This document shows, piece after piece, positions 1 through 6,775 of a stretch of 16,424 bases of DNA. The notes beneath the pieces were generated by a model. The model was not told the origin of the DNA. It worked only from the letters and a program-made list of their open reading frames with translations, and ran no database searches. Location: assembly GCA_051650305.1 (NCBI GenBank), contig JBOFIT010000123.1, positions 1 to 16,424 of the forward strand, in the 5' to 3' direction. Numbering within the stretch: position 1 is the first letter of the stretch; each line of letters opens with the position of its first letter. Source of the DNA: JBOFDK01 sp051650305 (GTDB lineage Bacteria > Bacillota > Clostridia > Lachnospirales > Cellulosilyticaceae). A program made the translations under genes and the position numbers.

Positions 1-496
1 AATAACGATAGTAAGCCGCACGACGTTTGTCTGTCATTTGGATATACTGCTTTGGATTATTAACAGGTGCAATCTTTGCCACACCTTCAAGACAAGCTTC
101 CATCGGTGCATGGATGTACACCTTAGTCGCATGATCGCAGTCTTTTAAGACGTAGTCTGCACAGCGCCCCATAATGATGCAAGATTCTTTTTCTGCAAGT
201 TCCTTTATAATCTTCGCCTGATAATTAAATAAGTTCTCATTGGATATAAAATCATCGCGATCTGGTGGGATTAGCTCCCCTTTATACACATTCTTTGCCA
301 CTCTATAAAGCAAGGTGTTTTTTACTTTTTCATCTGCTTTTTCGAAAAGTTCTTGATTAATCCCACTATCATCTGATGCAAGTCTTAGAAGCTCTCTGTC
401 ATAGAAAGGTACCCCTAGTGCCTCAGAAAGCATACGCCCTATCGTACGTCCGCCACTTCCATAGCCTCTAGCAATTGTAATCACAAAATGTTTCAT
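1..496 (-). CDS. Cytidylate kinase-like family protein (partial, C-terminus beyond left edge)
   Basis: Leftward gene whose 3' end lies outside the window; about 165 N-terminal residues are visible, beginning MKHFVITIARGYGSGG. The glycine-rich loop GYGSGGRTIG (residues 11-20) followed by a LGVPFYDREL segment is the hallmark of the cytidylate-kinase-like family (Cytidylate_kin_2). These are P-loop proteins related to CMP kinase in which the lysine of the classical Walker A motif is not in the usual place. A second family feature, the IIMGRCADYVL segment, is also present. The start is supported by an AGGGGG ribosome binding site 7-8 bases upstream and by a near-consensus promoter. The substrate is not known from sequence; family members are often annotated as nucleoside-monophosphate kinases without biochemical proof. 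It is transcribed away from the acidic protein gene at 662-922, from which a terminator separates it. Confidence 0.85.
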   Translation of the reverse strand, partial: MKHFVITIARGYGSGGRTIGRMLSEALGVPFYDRELLRLASDDSGINQELFEKADEKVKNTLLYRVAKNVYKGELIPPDRDDFISNENLFNYQAKIIKELAEKESCIIMGRCADYVLKDCDHATKVYIHAPMEACLEGVAKIAPVNNPKQYIQMTDKRRAAYYRY

Positions 497-544
497 ATAG
501 ATTCCCCCTAGTCTTATCTATTATGTATATTTTAAATTATCCTC

Positions 545-573
545 ATTATATTACACTTATAAGAATTATTCAA
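545..573 (-). promoter_or_regulatory. Sigma-A-type promoter of the cytidylate kinase-like gene
   Basis: On the minus strand TTGAAT (568-573) and a perfect TATAAT (545-550) are separated by 17 bases. The expected transcript start is near 537, giving a leader of about 40 bases before the ATG at 496. Confidence 0.75.
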
Positions 574-615
574 TCGCTTCATCAAATCCCTTTCGCCAAC
601 TTTAATAAGCACCAT

Positions 616-646
616 TATAAAAGCCACCTTCCTAAGGAAAGTGGCT
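616..646 (-). terminator. Rho-independent terminator of the acidic protein/ferredoxin unit
   Basis: Inverted repeat 623-632 / 636-645 with a three-base loop. Read on the minus strand all ten positions pair (one as a G-U wobble), and the stem is followed by TTTTATAA. On the plus strand the same position is a C-A mismatch, so the hairpin is oriented for the leftward genes. Confidence 0.75.
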
Positions 647-661
647 ACTTATTCACTCGTA

Positions 662-922
662 TTATTCAGCGTCAAAATCGACAGTGATCACACCATTTGG
701 TGTATTGATGTGTACATAAGATAAATTAAAGTCTTCATCATTTACATCAATTTTATACTCAAAGAATACATCTTCTTCTTTCTTTGACATGAAGATATAA
801 CTACCGTTCTCACGTTCTTCAATCTCATCGCATATTTCATCATATATTTCTTGGCCATCTACAGGACCTGTATAACCAGCGTTTCTGATTTTTGTCTCGA
901 TTAATTCATAAATTTCTTCCAT
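662..922 (-). CDS. Small acidic hypothetical protein
   Basis: An 86-residue protein that I do not recognise. It is strongly acidic (many Glu/Asp, for example the DEICDEIEERE stretch at about residues 29-39) and has no signal peptide, membrane segment or cysteine cluster, so a soluble cytoplasmic protein is likely. The C-terminal half looks like a beta-rich region ending GVITVDFDAE. An AAGAAGG ribosome binding site precedes the ATG, and a terminator lies just beyond the stop codon. It follows the ferredoxin gene by about 50 bases with no terminator between, so the two are probably co-transcribed. No function is proposed. Confidence 0.75.
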   Translation of the reverse strand: MEEIYELIETKIRNAGYTGPVDGQEIYDEICDEIEERENGSYIFMSKKEEDVFFEYKIDVNDEDFNLSYVHINTPNGVITVDFDAE

Positions 923-973
923 GTTGCTACCTTCTTTCTTGGGGTTATATGCATTAGTTTAGGCTTAATACCA

Positions 974-1240
974 TCATTTGTCAACGGCAACCTTTTCGAT
1001 ACATTTTCGCCAACACCTTGTGACGCAAAGCCCACACCCTATACACGCCGTTTGCCTTATGGTATAAGGCATGCCTTTACTGATACAATGAGTGGGACAA
1101 ATGGTTTTACAGCTTCCACATGCCACACATTCGTCTGTAATGTGATACCTTTTTTCCTTCATCTTACACACTCTTTCTCTCTTTTCTTCATTATAATATA
1201 GCATCTTTTTATCCTCTATGTAAAATTCTGTATTGGACAT
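974..1240 (-). CDS. 2[4Fe-4S] ferredoxin-type protein
   Basis: An 88-residue protein with two cysteine clusters: CVACGSCKTICP (from about residue 38) and CIGCGLCVTRC (from about residue 66), each of the C-x2-C-x2-C-x3-C type that binds a [4Fe-4S] cluster. The second cluster lacks the proline that usually follows the fourth cysteine (Trp instead). It should be a small cytoplasmic electron carrier. Typical clostridial ferredoxins have about 55-60 residues. This frame has about 26 extra charged N-terminal residues, and an internal ATG at residue 27 (MKEKRYHITDEC) would give a canonical length. The upstream ATG has a modest AAAGG site six bases before it, so I keep the longer form but the start is uncertain. 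The gene is divergent from pstS. Confidence 0.85.
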   Translation of the reverse strand: MSNTEFYIEDKKMLYYNEEKRERVCKMKEKRYHITDECVACGSCKTICPTHCISKGMPYTIRQTACIGCGLCVTRCWRKCIEKVAVDK

Positions 1241-1248
1241 TTAAAACC

Positions 1249-1277
1249 TTTAGTGCTAAAATCTTAGAGGTTAATAT
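1249..1277 (+). promoter_or_regulatory. Possible pstS promoter
   Basis: TTTAGT (1249-1254), a 17-base spacer and TAATAT (1272-1277) lie 22 bases before the pstS start. The -35 is poor, as is common for activator-dependent Pho promoters, but I cannot identify a PhoB/PhoP box with confidence. A GGGG site precedes the ATG. Confidence 0.35.
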
Positions 1278-1299
1278 AAATTTGAAATGGGGTTTTTAA

Positions 1300-2187
1300 A
1301 TGAAAAAGCAATTATTATTAGGTGTGACACTTTTTTCTCTAGCACTTACTGCTGTAGGATGTGGCACTTCAACGACTGAAAATTTCCAGTCTACTATCAA
1401 CTTTAACGGCTCTTCTACACTTACACCTGTTATCTCTAAGATCAGTGATGACTTCAAAACAACTTATGGTTCTTGGCAAGATGTAGATAAAGCCTTTCCT
1501 AATGAACCGATTACACTTAATGTCACCTCTGGTGGTTCTGGACAAGGTGTCAAAGCTGTCATCGAAAAGACCAGTGACTTCGGTATGGTAGCACGTTCTG
1601 TGAAAGATGATGAGAAAGCACAGCTTGAGACAATGGCTGAGTACCAAGTAGGGATCGATGCCCTTACCATTGCTGTTCATCCAAATAGCCCACTCTTAAC
1701 ACTTAAAGATGACTTATCAAAAGACGAAATCGTCAAGCTTTTCTCTGGTGAATACAAGCTTTGGAGCGACTTCGACGCAAGTCTTCCTAGCGAAGAGATC
1801 ATCGTCGTGACACGTGATATCGGTGGTGGCGCTCACGAAGTCTTCCAATCTAAGATTATGGGTGATACAGACGTAACCACAGATGCTATTCAAGCACCAT
1901 CCATGGGTGCACTGGTACAAAAAATCACAGAAAACGAATACACTATTGGTTATGCTTCTTTCGGTGTGGTGAATCAAAATACGGGTAAAGTAGTTCCTTT
2001 ACAAGTAGATGGTGTGGCGCCAACTGAAGAACATATCAAAGATGGTAGTTATATCATCCAGCGTCCACTTATTCTCATTGCAGATGCACCACTTAGTACA
2101 TCAGAAACTGCACTTCTTCAGTACATTCAAAGTGAAGCTGGACTTGCAGTCGTTGAAGAACTTGGCTTTATCCCTGTACAACCTTAA
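1300..2187 (+). CDS. pstS: Phosphate-type ABC transporter substrate-binding lipoprotein
   Basis: A 295-residue lipoprotein with a signal peptide ending in a lipobox and Cys21 (TAVGC), so it is anchored outside the membrane. PstS features are visible: the NGSSTLTP loop (about residues 36-43), SGGSGQGVKA (about 77-86), and a DFGMVAR segment (93-99) corresponding to the usual DIGMASR. It should capture phosphate or a similar oxyanion and hand it to the PstC/PstA channel encoded just downstream. One feature is odd. The motif that is normally R-E-x-G-S-G-T is here R172-D-I-G-G-G-A178, so the hydroxyl side chains that usually hydrogen-bond phosphate at two positions are missing. The operon context still argues for phosphate uptake, but a variant affinity or ligand is possible. 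Confidence 0.93.
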   Translation: MKKQLLLGVTLFSLALTAVGCGTSTTENFQSTINFNGSSTLTPVISKISDDFKTTYGSWQDVDKAFPNEPITLNVTSGGSGQGVKAVIEKTSDFGMVARSVKDDEKAQLETMAEYQVGIDALTIAVHPNSPLLTLKDDLSKDEIVKLFSGEYKLWSDFDASLPSEEIIVVTRDIGGGAHEVFQSKIMGDTDVTTDAIQAPSMGALVQKITENEYTIGYASFGVVNQNTGKVVPLQVDGVAPTEEHIKDGSYIIQRPLILIADAPLSTSETALLQYIQSEAGLAVVEELGFIPVQP

Positions 2188-2200
2188 TCATGCACCACTT

Positions 2201-2224
2201 ACCCACTTACTTTGCTAAGTGGGT
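2201..2224 (+). terminator. Intercistronic hairpin between pstS and pstC
   Basis: A perfect 9-bp inverted repeat, ACCCACTTA / TAAGTGGGT, with a six-base loop lies 14 bases after the pstS stop and is followed by AAACTTTTATTT. The U-tract is delayed and interrupted, so it looks like a partial terminator or a 3' mRNA stabiliser giving more PstS than PstC/A/B, rather than a complete stop. Confidence 0.6.
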
Positions 2225-2269
2225 AAACTTTTATTTCATCCATTTTATTTTAAAGGAGGTGTCCGTCAC

Positions 2270-3133
2270 ATGCATCACAAAAAAGAGCGCTGGGTACACT
2301 GGCTTCTTAGAGCCATTACCTGCTGTTGTGGGCTTATTCTTTTTTATGTCTTTTTCACACTTTTACACGAAAGCTTACCTTTTTTTCGTGAAGTAAATCC
2401 TATGGACTTCTGCCTAACCACAGTTTGGAAGCCTTTAGGTCATTCACCTACCTTTGGCATTTTACCGATTCTTTTAGGTACGCTCGTTGTATCCCTTTTA
2501 GGGGTAATGATTGCACTTCCTTTTGCCGTAGGTTGTAGCTTTTTCTTAGTTTTTTGTTTGCCGTCTAAATACGCAAAGATTCTCCTTAGTTGGATTGATA
2601 TGCTTTCTGGTATTCCTTCAGTTATCTTTGGTTTTATGGGTCTTGTCCTCTTGGTGAAAGCCATTGAGACGTACTTACCCGTCACCTCTGGGGAAAGCGT
2701 TCTAGCTGGTGCCCTGCTTTTAAGTATCATGCTCCTTCCTTACCTTATTACAGGTTATGTGGAAACTTTAGAAGAAGGCAAGAAGACGTATTATACTTCT
2801 TCCCTTGCTCTAGGCGTCTCCAAGTGGTATACCATGCTGGTCTTGATTCTTCCTTTTTCTGCAAAGAGCCTTTTTGCCATGGTCCTTTTAGCTTTAAGTC
2901 GTGCCATGGGTGAGACGATGGCTGTTATGATGGTTATTGGTAATGCGCCGATCTTTCCTAAACTCTTGGGGCGTTGTCAGACACTACCTTCTCTTATCGC
3001 ACTGGAAATGGGCAGTGCTGCTTACCAAAGCATGCATTACAGTGCTTTATACGGTGCAAGTGTTATTTTACTCATCCTTCTCGTCAGTATACAGTGGCTT
3101 GCTAAAAGACTTCTAAAGAAAGGACTCCTATGA
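2270..3133 (+). CDS. pstC: Phosphate-type ABC transporter permease PstC
   Basis: A 287-residue polytopic membrane protein with about six hydrophobic segments. The start at 2270 is chosen because AAAGGAGG lies 11 bases upstream; a longer frame from 2219 would begin inside the intercistronic hairpin. The conserved cytoplasmic coupling loop is clear: LALGVSKWYTMLVLILP (about 179-195), followed by LSRAMGETMAVMMVIGN (about 209-225), the PstC signature. LSGIPSVIFGFMGL (about 122-135) is also typical. It forms half of the membrane channel with PstA. Its last four bases overlap the pstA start (ATGA), implying translational coupling. Confidence 0.95.
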   Translation: MHHKKERWVHWLLRAITCCCGLILFYVFFTLLHESLPFFREVNPMDFCLTTVWKPLGHSPTFGILPILLGTLVVSLLGVMIALPFAVGCSFFLVFCLPSKYAKILLSWIDMLSGIPSVIFGFMGLVLLVKAIETYLPVTSGESVLAGALLLSIMLLPYLITGYVETLEEGKKTYYTSSLALGVSKWYTMLVLILPFSAKSLFAMVLLALSRAMGETMAVMMVIGNAPIFPKLLGRCQTLPSLIALEMGSAAYQSMHYSALYGASVILLILLVSIQWLAKRLLKKGLL

Positions 3134-3966
3134 TGAAAAAACTTGACTTTTGGATACGTTGTTGGCTTTATTTAAGTGCCTTGGTCGTGTTATCACTTAC
3201 TTTTGGCATTTTTATTTATATTTTTTACCGTGGAAGTCATGTACTTTCTCCTAGCTTTTTACTAGGTAGTCCGAAAGGTATGCCTCTTGGAACGGAAGGC
3301 GGTATCTTCCCAGCTATTGTTGGCACCTTACTCCTTGGCCTTTTATCTGGTCTTTTTGGTGGGATTTTAAGTTTATGTTGTAGTCTTTATATCAGCTTTT
3401 ACTGCACTTCCTCCAAGCTTAGAGAGCTCTTCATGATGAGCCTAGAAGCGCTTTCTGGCGTTCCTTCTATTGTCCTTGGACTTTTTGGTTATAGTGTTTT
3501 TATCAAACAATGGGGCTTGCCTAGAAGCCTTCTGACGGCTTCTCTCACTTTAAGCCTTATGGTACTTCCTTTTATGACGCTACGCCTACTTGCTTTATTT
3601 CGTGATGTGTCTCAAGCACTCTTTAAACACTCACTTTATTTAGGCGTGACCAAAAGCTATACTTTACTTAAGCTTATTCTCCCCCATACATTGGGACGCA
3701 TCTGTACAACCATAGGCTTAGGTATGAGCTTTGCCATGGGTGCCACGGCTCCCATTATGTTTACAGGCGCTGTGGTCTCCGCAGGTGTCCCAAACAGCCT
3801 TACCTCGTCTGTAATGGCACTTCCGTATCATCTTTATATTTTGGCTAACGAAGGGATCTCTATGGATATGGCTTACGGCACAGCTTGTGTGCTTATGCTT
3901 ATCCTCTTAGGCCTACACGGCCTCTGCCACTTAACTGCTTATCAGAAAGGAAAAAAACATGACTAA
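3130..3966 (+). CDS. pstA: Phosphate-type ABC transporter permease PstA
   Basis: A 278-residue polytopic membrane protein, the second permease half. The ATG at 3130 overlaps the pstC stop as ATGA; a second ATG at 3133 is an alternative start. Family features include the large extracytoplasmic stretch after the first helix ending in GTEGGIFPAIVGTLLLG, the EALSGVPSIVLGLFG segment that parallels the one in PstC, and the coupling loop YLGVTKSYTLLKLILP. These are followed by GMSFAMGATAPIMFTGAV, corresponding to the usual RA-x-GETAP region. Its 3' end overlaps pstB by 8 bases. Confidence 0.94.
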   Translation: MMKKLDFWIRCWLYLSALVVLSLTFGIFIYIFYRGSHVLSPSFLLGSPKGMPLGTEGGIFPAIVGTLLLGLLSGLFGGILSLCCSLYISFYCTSSKLRELFMMSLEALSGVPSIVLGLFGYSVFIKQWGLPRSLLTASLTLSLMVLPFMTLRLLALFRDVSQALFKHSLYLGVTKSYTLLKLILPHTLGRICTTIGLGMSFAMGATAPIMFTGAVVSAGVPNSLTSSVMALPYHLYILANEGISMDMAYGTACVLMLILLGLHGLCHLTAYQKGKKHD

Positions 3967-4711
3967 TACAGCCCTTACCCTAGACCACGTCTCCGTATCC
4001 TACGGTGACAAAACGATTTTACATGACCTTTCTCTTGCTATTCCTAAACATAGCATCACAGCTATTATAGGTCCTTCTGGATGTGGCAAGTCCACACTTC
4101 TTAAGACCCTCAACCTTACTGTAGAACTAGATGGCGGTCATGTAGCAGGCTCCGTTTATTATGATAAGACGTCCATCCGTGAGCTACCACTAGAAACACT
4201 CCGCACACAGATAGGCTTTGTGGATCAGACCCCTGTGGTCTTTCCTTTTTCTATCTATAAAAACATGACTTATGCCCTTAACTATCATCATCGCCTTTCC
4301 AAAGACGCGCTAGATTCACAGGTGGTTGCCTCCCTACAAAAAGCAGGTATTTATGATGAAGTCAAAGACACCTTACACCAAAGTGCCACCAAACTCTCTG
4401 GTGGTCAGAAGCAACGCTTATGTATCGCACGTGCACTTTCTATAGAGCCTTCCGTTCTCCTACTCGATGAACCTTGCTCTGCATTAGATATGCGTAACAC
4501 TGCACTCATCGAATCCACCCTTAAAGCACTCAAGTCTAACTACACGCTGATCCTTGTTACCCATCAACTTAGCCAAGCCATGCGACTAGCGGATCATGTG
4601 ATTTTTATGGAAGATGGACACATCATCGAGTCTGGCACTCCTGCGAGCCTTTTTCATCATCCTACACAGCAAGCTACCAAAGATTATCTCTCTTATATGG
4701 GCGCACAATAA
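3959..4711 (+). CDS. pstB: Phosphate-type ABC transporter ATP-binding protein PstB
   Basis: A 250-residue ABC ATPase with all motifs intact: Walker A GPSGCGKST (38-46), Q-loop Gln90, signature LSGGQKQR (146-153), Walker B VLLLDEP (166-172), D-loop SALD (174-177) and H-loop His202. It powers import through PstC/PstA on the cytoplasmic face. The AGAAAGG site upstream and the 8-base overlap with pstA indicate tight coupling. The operon ends directly after it at a bidirectional terminator. The phoU gene, which often follows pstB, is absent from this window. Confidence 0.95.
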   Translation: MTNTALTLDHVSVSYGDKTILHDLSLAIPKHSITAIIGPSGCGKSTLLKTLNLTVELDGGHVAGSVYYDKTSIRELPLETLRTQIGFVDQTPVVFPFSIYKNMTYALNYHHRLSKDALDSQVVASLQKAGIYDEVKDTLHQSATKLSGGQKQRLCIARALSIEPSVLLLDEPCSALDMRNTALIESTLKALKSNYTLILVTHQLSQAMRLADHVIFMEDGHIIESGTPASLFHHPTQQATKDYLSYMGAQ

Positions 4712-4748
4712 AAAAAAGAGCTGGAGCAAATGCCCCAACTCTTTTTTC
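4711..4748. terminator. Bidirectional terminator between pstB and csp
   Basis: A long imperfect inverted repeat, AAAAAAGAGCTGGAGC / GCCCCAACTCTTTTTT, with a four-base loop. On the minus strand (end of csp) the two imperfect positions become G-U wobbles; on the plus strand (end of pstB) they are mismatches. Poly-U tracts follow on both sides. It should work for both converging units and better for csp. Confidence 0.88.
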
Positions 4749-4756
4749 TTTATGAA

Positions 4757-4954
4757 TTAAGCTCTAACAACGTTAGCAGCTTGAACGCCACGTGGACCTT
4801 CTGTAATATCGAAGTTTACTGCTTGACCTTCTTCTAATGTTTTGAATCCATCACCTTGGATAGCTGAGAAATGTACGAAAACGTCATCTCCGTCTGCTCT
4901 TTCGATGAAACCAAAACCTTTTTCTGCGTTAAACCATTTAACTGTACCTGTCAT
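4757..4954 (-). CDS. CspA-family cold-shock protein
   Basis: A complete 65-residue cold-shock-domain protein beginning MTGTVKWFNAEKGFGFI. It carries RNP1 (KGFGFI, residues 12-17) and RNP2 (VFVHF, residues 25-29), the aromatic surfaces that bind single-stranded RNA/DNA; family members act as RNA chaperones or antiterminators. The start at 4954 is fixed by CAAGGAGG nine bases upstream and by family length; an upstream GTG-initiated extension is not credible. It has its own consensus promoter and an unusually long structured leader of about 130 bases, common for cold-shock genes, whose leader RNA often responds to temperature. Confidence 0.96.
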   Translation of the reverse strand: MTGTVKWFNAEKGFGFIERADGDDVFVHFSAIQGDGFKTLEEGQAVNFDITEGPRGVQAANVVRA

Positions 4955-5018
4955 GTTCGGTACCTCCTTGTAAATATAAAAATGTGTAATAGTACCGAAA
5001 TAAAAATTCACACATCAT
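4938..5018 (-). CDS. Possible leader ORF overlapping the csp start
   Basis: In the csp leader an ATGATG is preceded by GGTGG at about six bases and AGGAGGT at 13 bases. The frame encodes 26 residues (MMCEFLFRYYY...) and stops 15-17 bases inside the csp gene in another frame. Translation of it could couple to or compete with csp initiation. It may equally be chance in an A/T-rich leader. Confidence 0.2.
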   Translation of the reverse strand: MMCEFLFRYYYTFLYLQGGTEHDRYS

Positions 5019-5062
5019 TACAGCCCACCTGACCTCCTAGATGAGTTCTAAGAATGTGTGAA
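5007..5062 (-). promoter_or_regulatory. Structured 5' leader of csp
   Basis: A perfect 9-bp inverted repeat (5007-5015 with 5054-5062) closes a 38-base loop. The loop holds a Shine-Dalgarno-like AGGAGGT (5032-5038) and GGTGGG. It lies within the predicted leader. Cold-shock mRNAs commonly carry refolding leaders; that this one senses temperature is inference. Confidence 0.4.
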
Positions 5063-5091
5063 ATCTATCAACGCTTACTAACTACTTCATT

Positions 5092-5120
5092 AGTATACGC
5101 CTTATCCATACAAATGTCAA
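5092..5120 (-). promoter_or_regulatory. Consensus promoter of csp
   Basis: Minus-strand TTGACA (5115-5120), an exact 17-base spacer and TATACT (5092-5097) form one of the best promoters in the window. The expected start is near 5085, about 130 bases upstream of the csp ATG. Confidence 0.85.
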
Positions 5121-5143
5121 TCTTAAAATGATAAGGCGTGTAC
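5093..5143. repeat. 14-bp inverted repeat spanning the csp promoter
   Basis: GTATACGCCTTATC (5093-5106) and GATAAGGCGTGTAC (5130-5143) are inverted copies with one difference and a 23-base centre. The -10 hexamer and part of the spacer lie in one arm, and the -35 lies in the centre. No U-tract follows on the minus strand; on the plus strand TTTTCTTTT follows. Confidence 0.75.
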
Positions 5144-5167
5144 TTTTCTTTTATTATAATCTAAACT

Positions 5168-5653
5168 TTATTCAAAGTCAGTTACGTAATGATAAAGGGC
5201 ATCTGACAAGTCTCCTGCGTGCTGAATAAGCGCCGCTCTTGCATTGCCTTCATAGTTTGCATTCATATAAACTGCTTCATGAAAAACGTACTTTTCTGCC
5301 TCTTGTTGAATCATCATCCCATAAAAACAGTCTTCTTCTGGATCGATATCTCCAAGTGCTACCTCTTGGTCTCTTAAACCAGAGCCATCATAAAGTGTGG
5401 CCTTGCCTTCTTTTAAGCTTGCAAAAAGTATAAATAAGCCGTTATTCTCATCTTGCTCTAAATAATCACGTATACGCATCATTAAGCGGTTAAAGGCACT
5501 ATCATACTTCCGACACGCCATGCGGTCCATATAGTAGCTTTCCGTCTCTTCTTCATAAACCATAAATACCAAATCTGCCATAGCCATCTCGCACTTGCCT
5601 AAAAGGCCGTCTAAATCATAGCTATCTGCATCAAATTCAAGTCTTTCTAACAT
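5168..5653 (-). CDS. Hypothetical acidic protein
   Basis: A 161-residue protein that I do not recognise. It is acidic and rich in Tyr, Met and Asp/Glu, with no signal peptide or membrane segment, so it is likely cytoplasmic. The C-terminal part (HEAVYMNANYEGNARAALIQHAGDLSDAL) looks helical. Two ATGs are adjacent. I use the second, at 5653, because GGAGG lies five bases before it but only two before the first (5656); the difference is one residue. Transcription from here would read into the inverted repeat and promoter of csp, as no clear terminator with a U-tract follows. No function is proposed. Confidence 0.7.
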   Translation of the reverse strand: MLERLEFDADSYDLDGLLGKCEMAMADLVFMVYEEETESYYMDRMACRKYDSAFNRLMMRIRDYLEQDENNGLFILFASLKEGKATLYDGSGLRDQEVALGDIDPEEDCFYGMMIQQEAEKYVFHEAVYMNANYEGNARAALIQHAGDLSDALYHYVTDFE

Positions 5654-5730
5654 CATGTCCTCCTGCTTTTACCACATCTTTTGCTTTATCATTAATTGTC
5701 TTTATCTTACGCCCATTATGCTCTAAATGC

Positions 5731-5768
5731 AAGAAAAAAGCTATGAACGTGTTTGCTCATAGCTCTTT
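5731..5768 (-). terminator. Terminator of the ndh2-polyprenyl synthase operon
   Basis: AGCTATGA (5739-5746) and TCATAGCT (5757-5764) pair across a ten-base loop. Read leftward the stem is followed by TTTTTTCTT, the classical form, immediately after the stop of the gene at 5772. Confidence 0.85.
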
Positions 5769-5771
5769 CTA

Positions 5772-6737
5772 TTAATAATGTCGATTAAGCAACATATTGG
5801 TTACATCAATGAGTATATCTTTCGCTTCATTGTCAGGAAGTTTTCCGAGAAGCTTATAGGCTTTATCTGTATATTTTTTAGCTAATGCACGTGCATCTGC
5901 TATACCACCATATACATCTGTAAGCCTTATAATTTCCTCAATCTCTTCCCTTGTGTAGCTTTCTTTATCCAAGAGCTTAAGCAAGTCTTTCGGTTGCTTT
6001 TGAAGGGCATAGATCAGTGGTAAATTATAAATACCATCTGTTAAATCATTGGCACCATCTTTACCTAAAAGAGCTGTATCACCTGTGTAGTCCAGTAAAT
6101 CATCGATAATTTGGAAAGCCATCCCTATATGATGGCCTATGTTCCAAAACACGCGACACATACGATCTGAGCACCCACTTTCAGCTGCACCAATGTACAG
6201 ACTTAATGAGAAAAGCTCTGCTGTCTTTCCTGATACGCGTTTCAGATAGTCTTTTACACTTACTTGTTTATCAAATCTTGAATTAAGCTGCTCTACTTCA
6301 CCTAGACAGATGCGTGACATCGCTTTACTATCTACTTGAATACTTTGTAATGAAGCTGTTTGAGCCAACACCTTAAAACATAAGCAGAAAAGATAATCCC
6401 CTATATACACAGCATAAGCTTTGCCATATTTGGATTGAATCGTTTCCTTGCCCCGTCTTAGTGTCGCCTCATCGATAATGTCATCATGCACCAATGTTGC
6501 CATATGAAACATTTCAACCACTGCAGCTAATGCACGTGAGCGTTCACTTTCATACGTTCCAAAGTGTGATGCGAGTACAGTAAATGCAGGTCTGATCATC
6601 TTTCCATTGGAATGAATCATCTCTTTGATTGAGTTCTCAATGACCTTATCTTTACATTTTGCATTTTCATCCATCAAGTCGACGATTGCTTGAAGCTCGC
6701 CTTTGACTGCTGGATAACGGTCCCATATCGGATGCAT
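5772..6737 (-). CDS. dmkB: Trans-polyprenyl diphosphate synthase (DmkB/HepT-like)
   Basis: A 321-residue all-helical isoprenyl synthase with both aspartate-rich Mg-diphosphate motifs: DDIID (85-89) and DDLLD (212-216), plus the substrate lysine/arginine region GKMIRP (45-50). The residues four and five positions before the first motif are small (Ala80, Thr81), so the chain-length pocket is not blocked and a long product, such as a C30-C40 quinone tail, is expected. The ATG has a GAGGTGACATC leader nearly identical to that of ndh2. The gene starts 38 bases after the ndh2 stop with no terminator between, so the two form an operon. In Listeria the equivalent partner, DmkB, makes the tail of the demethylmenaquinone used by Ndh2. 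The symbol rests on this context; a general HepT/IspB role is the alternative. Confidence 0.87.
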   Translation of the reverse strand: MHPIWDRYPAVKGELQAIVDLMDENAKCKDKVIENSIKEMIHSNGKMIRPAFTVLASHFGTYESERSRALAAVVEMFHMATLVHDDIIDEATLRRGKETIQSKYGKAYAVYIGDYLFCLCFKVLAQTASLQSIQVDSKAMSRICLGEVEQLNSRFDKQVSVKDYLKRVSGKTAELFSLSLYIGAAESGCSDRMCRVFWNIGHHIGMAFQIIDDLLDYTGDTALLGKDGANDLTDGIYNLPLIYALQKQPKDLLKLLDKESYTREEIEEIIRLTDVYGGIADARALAKKYTDKAYKLLGKLPDNEAKDILIDVTNMLLNRHY

Positions 6738-6775
6738 GATGTCACCTCGTCTCTTTCTTCTTTATCTTGACCACT

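Noticed and set aside
1369..1977. Several minus-strand open frames within pstS
   Set aside because: They are shadows of pstS, with no ribosome sites and no family features.
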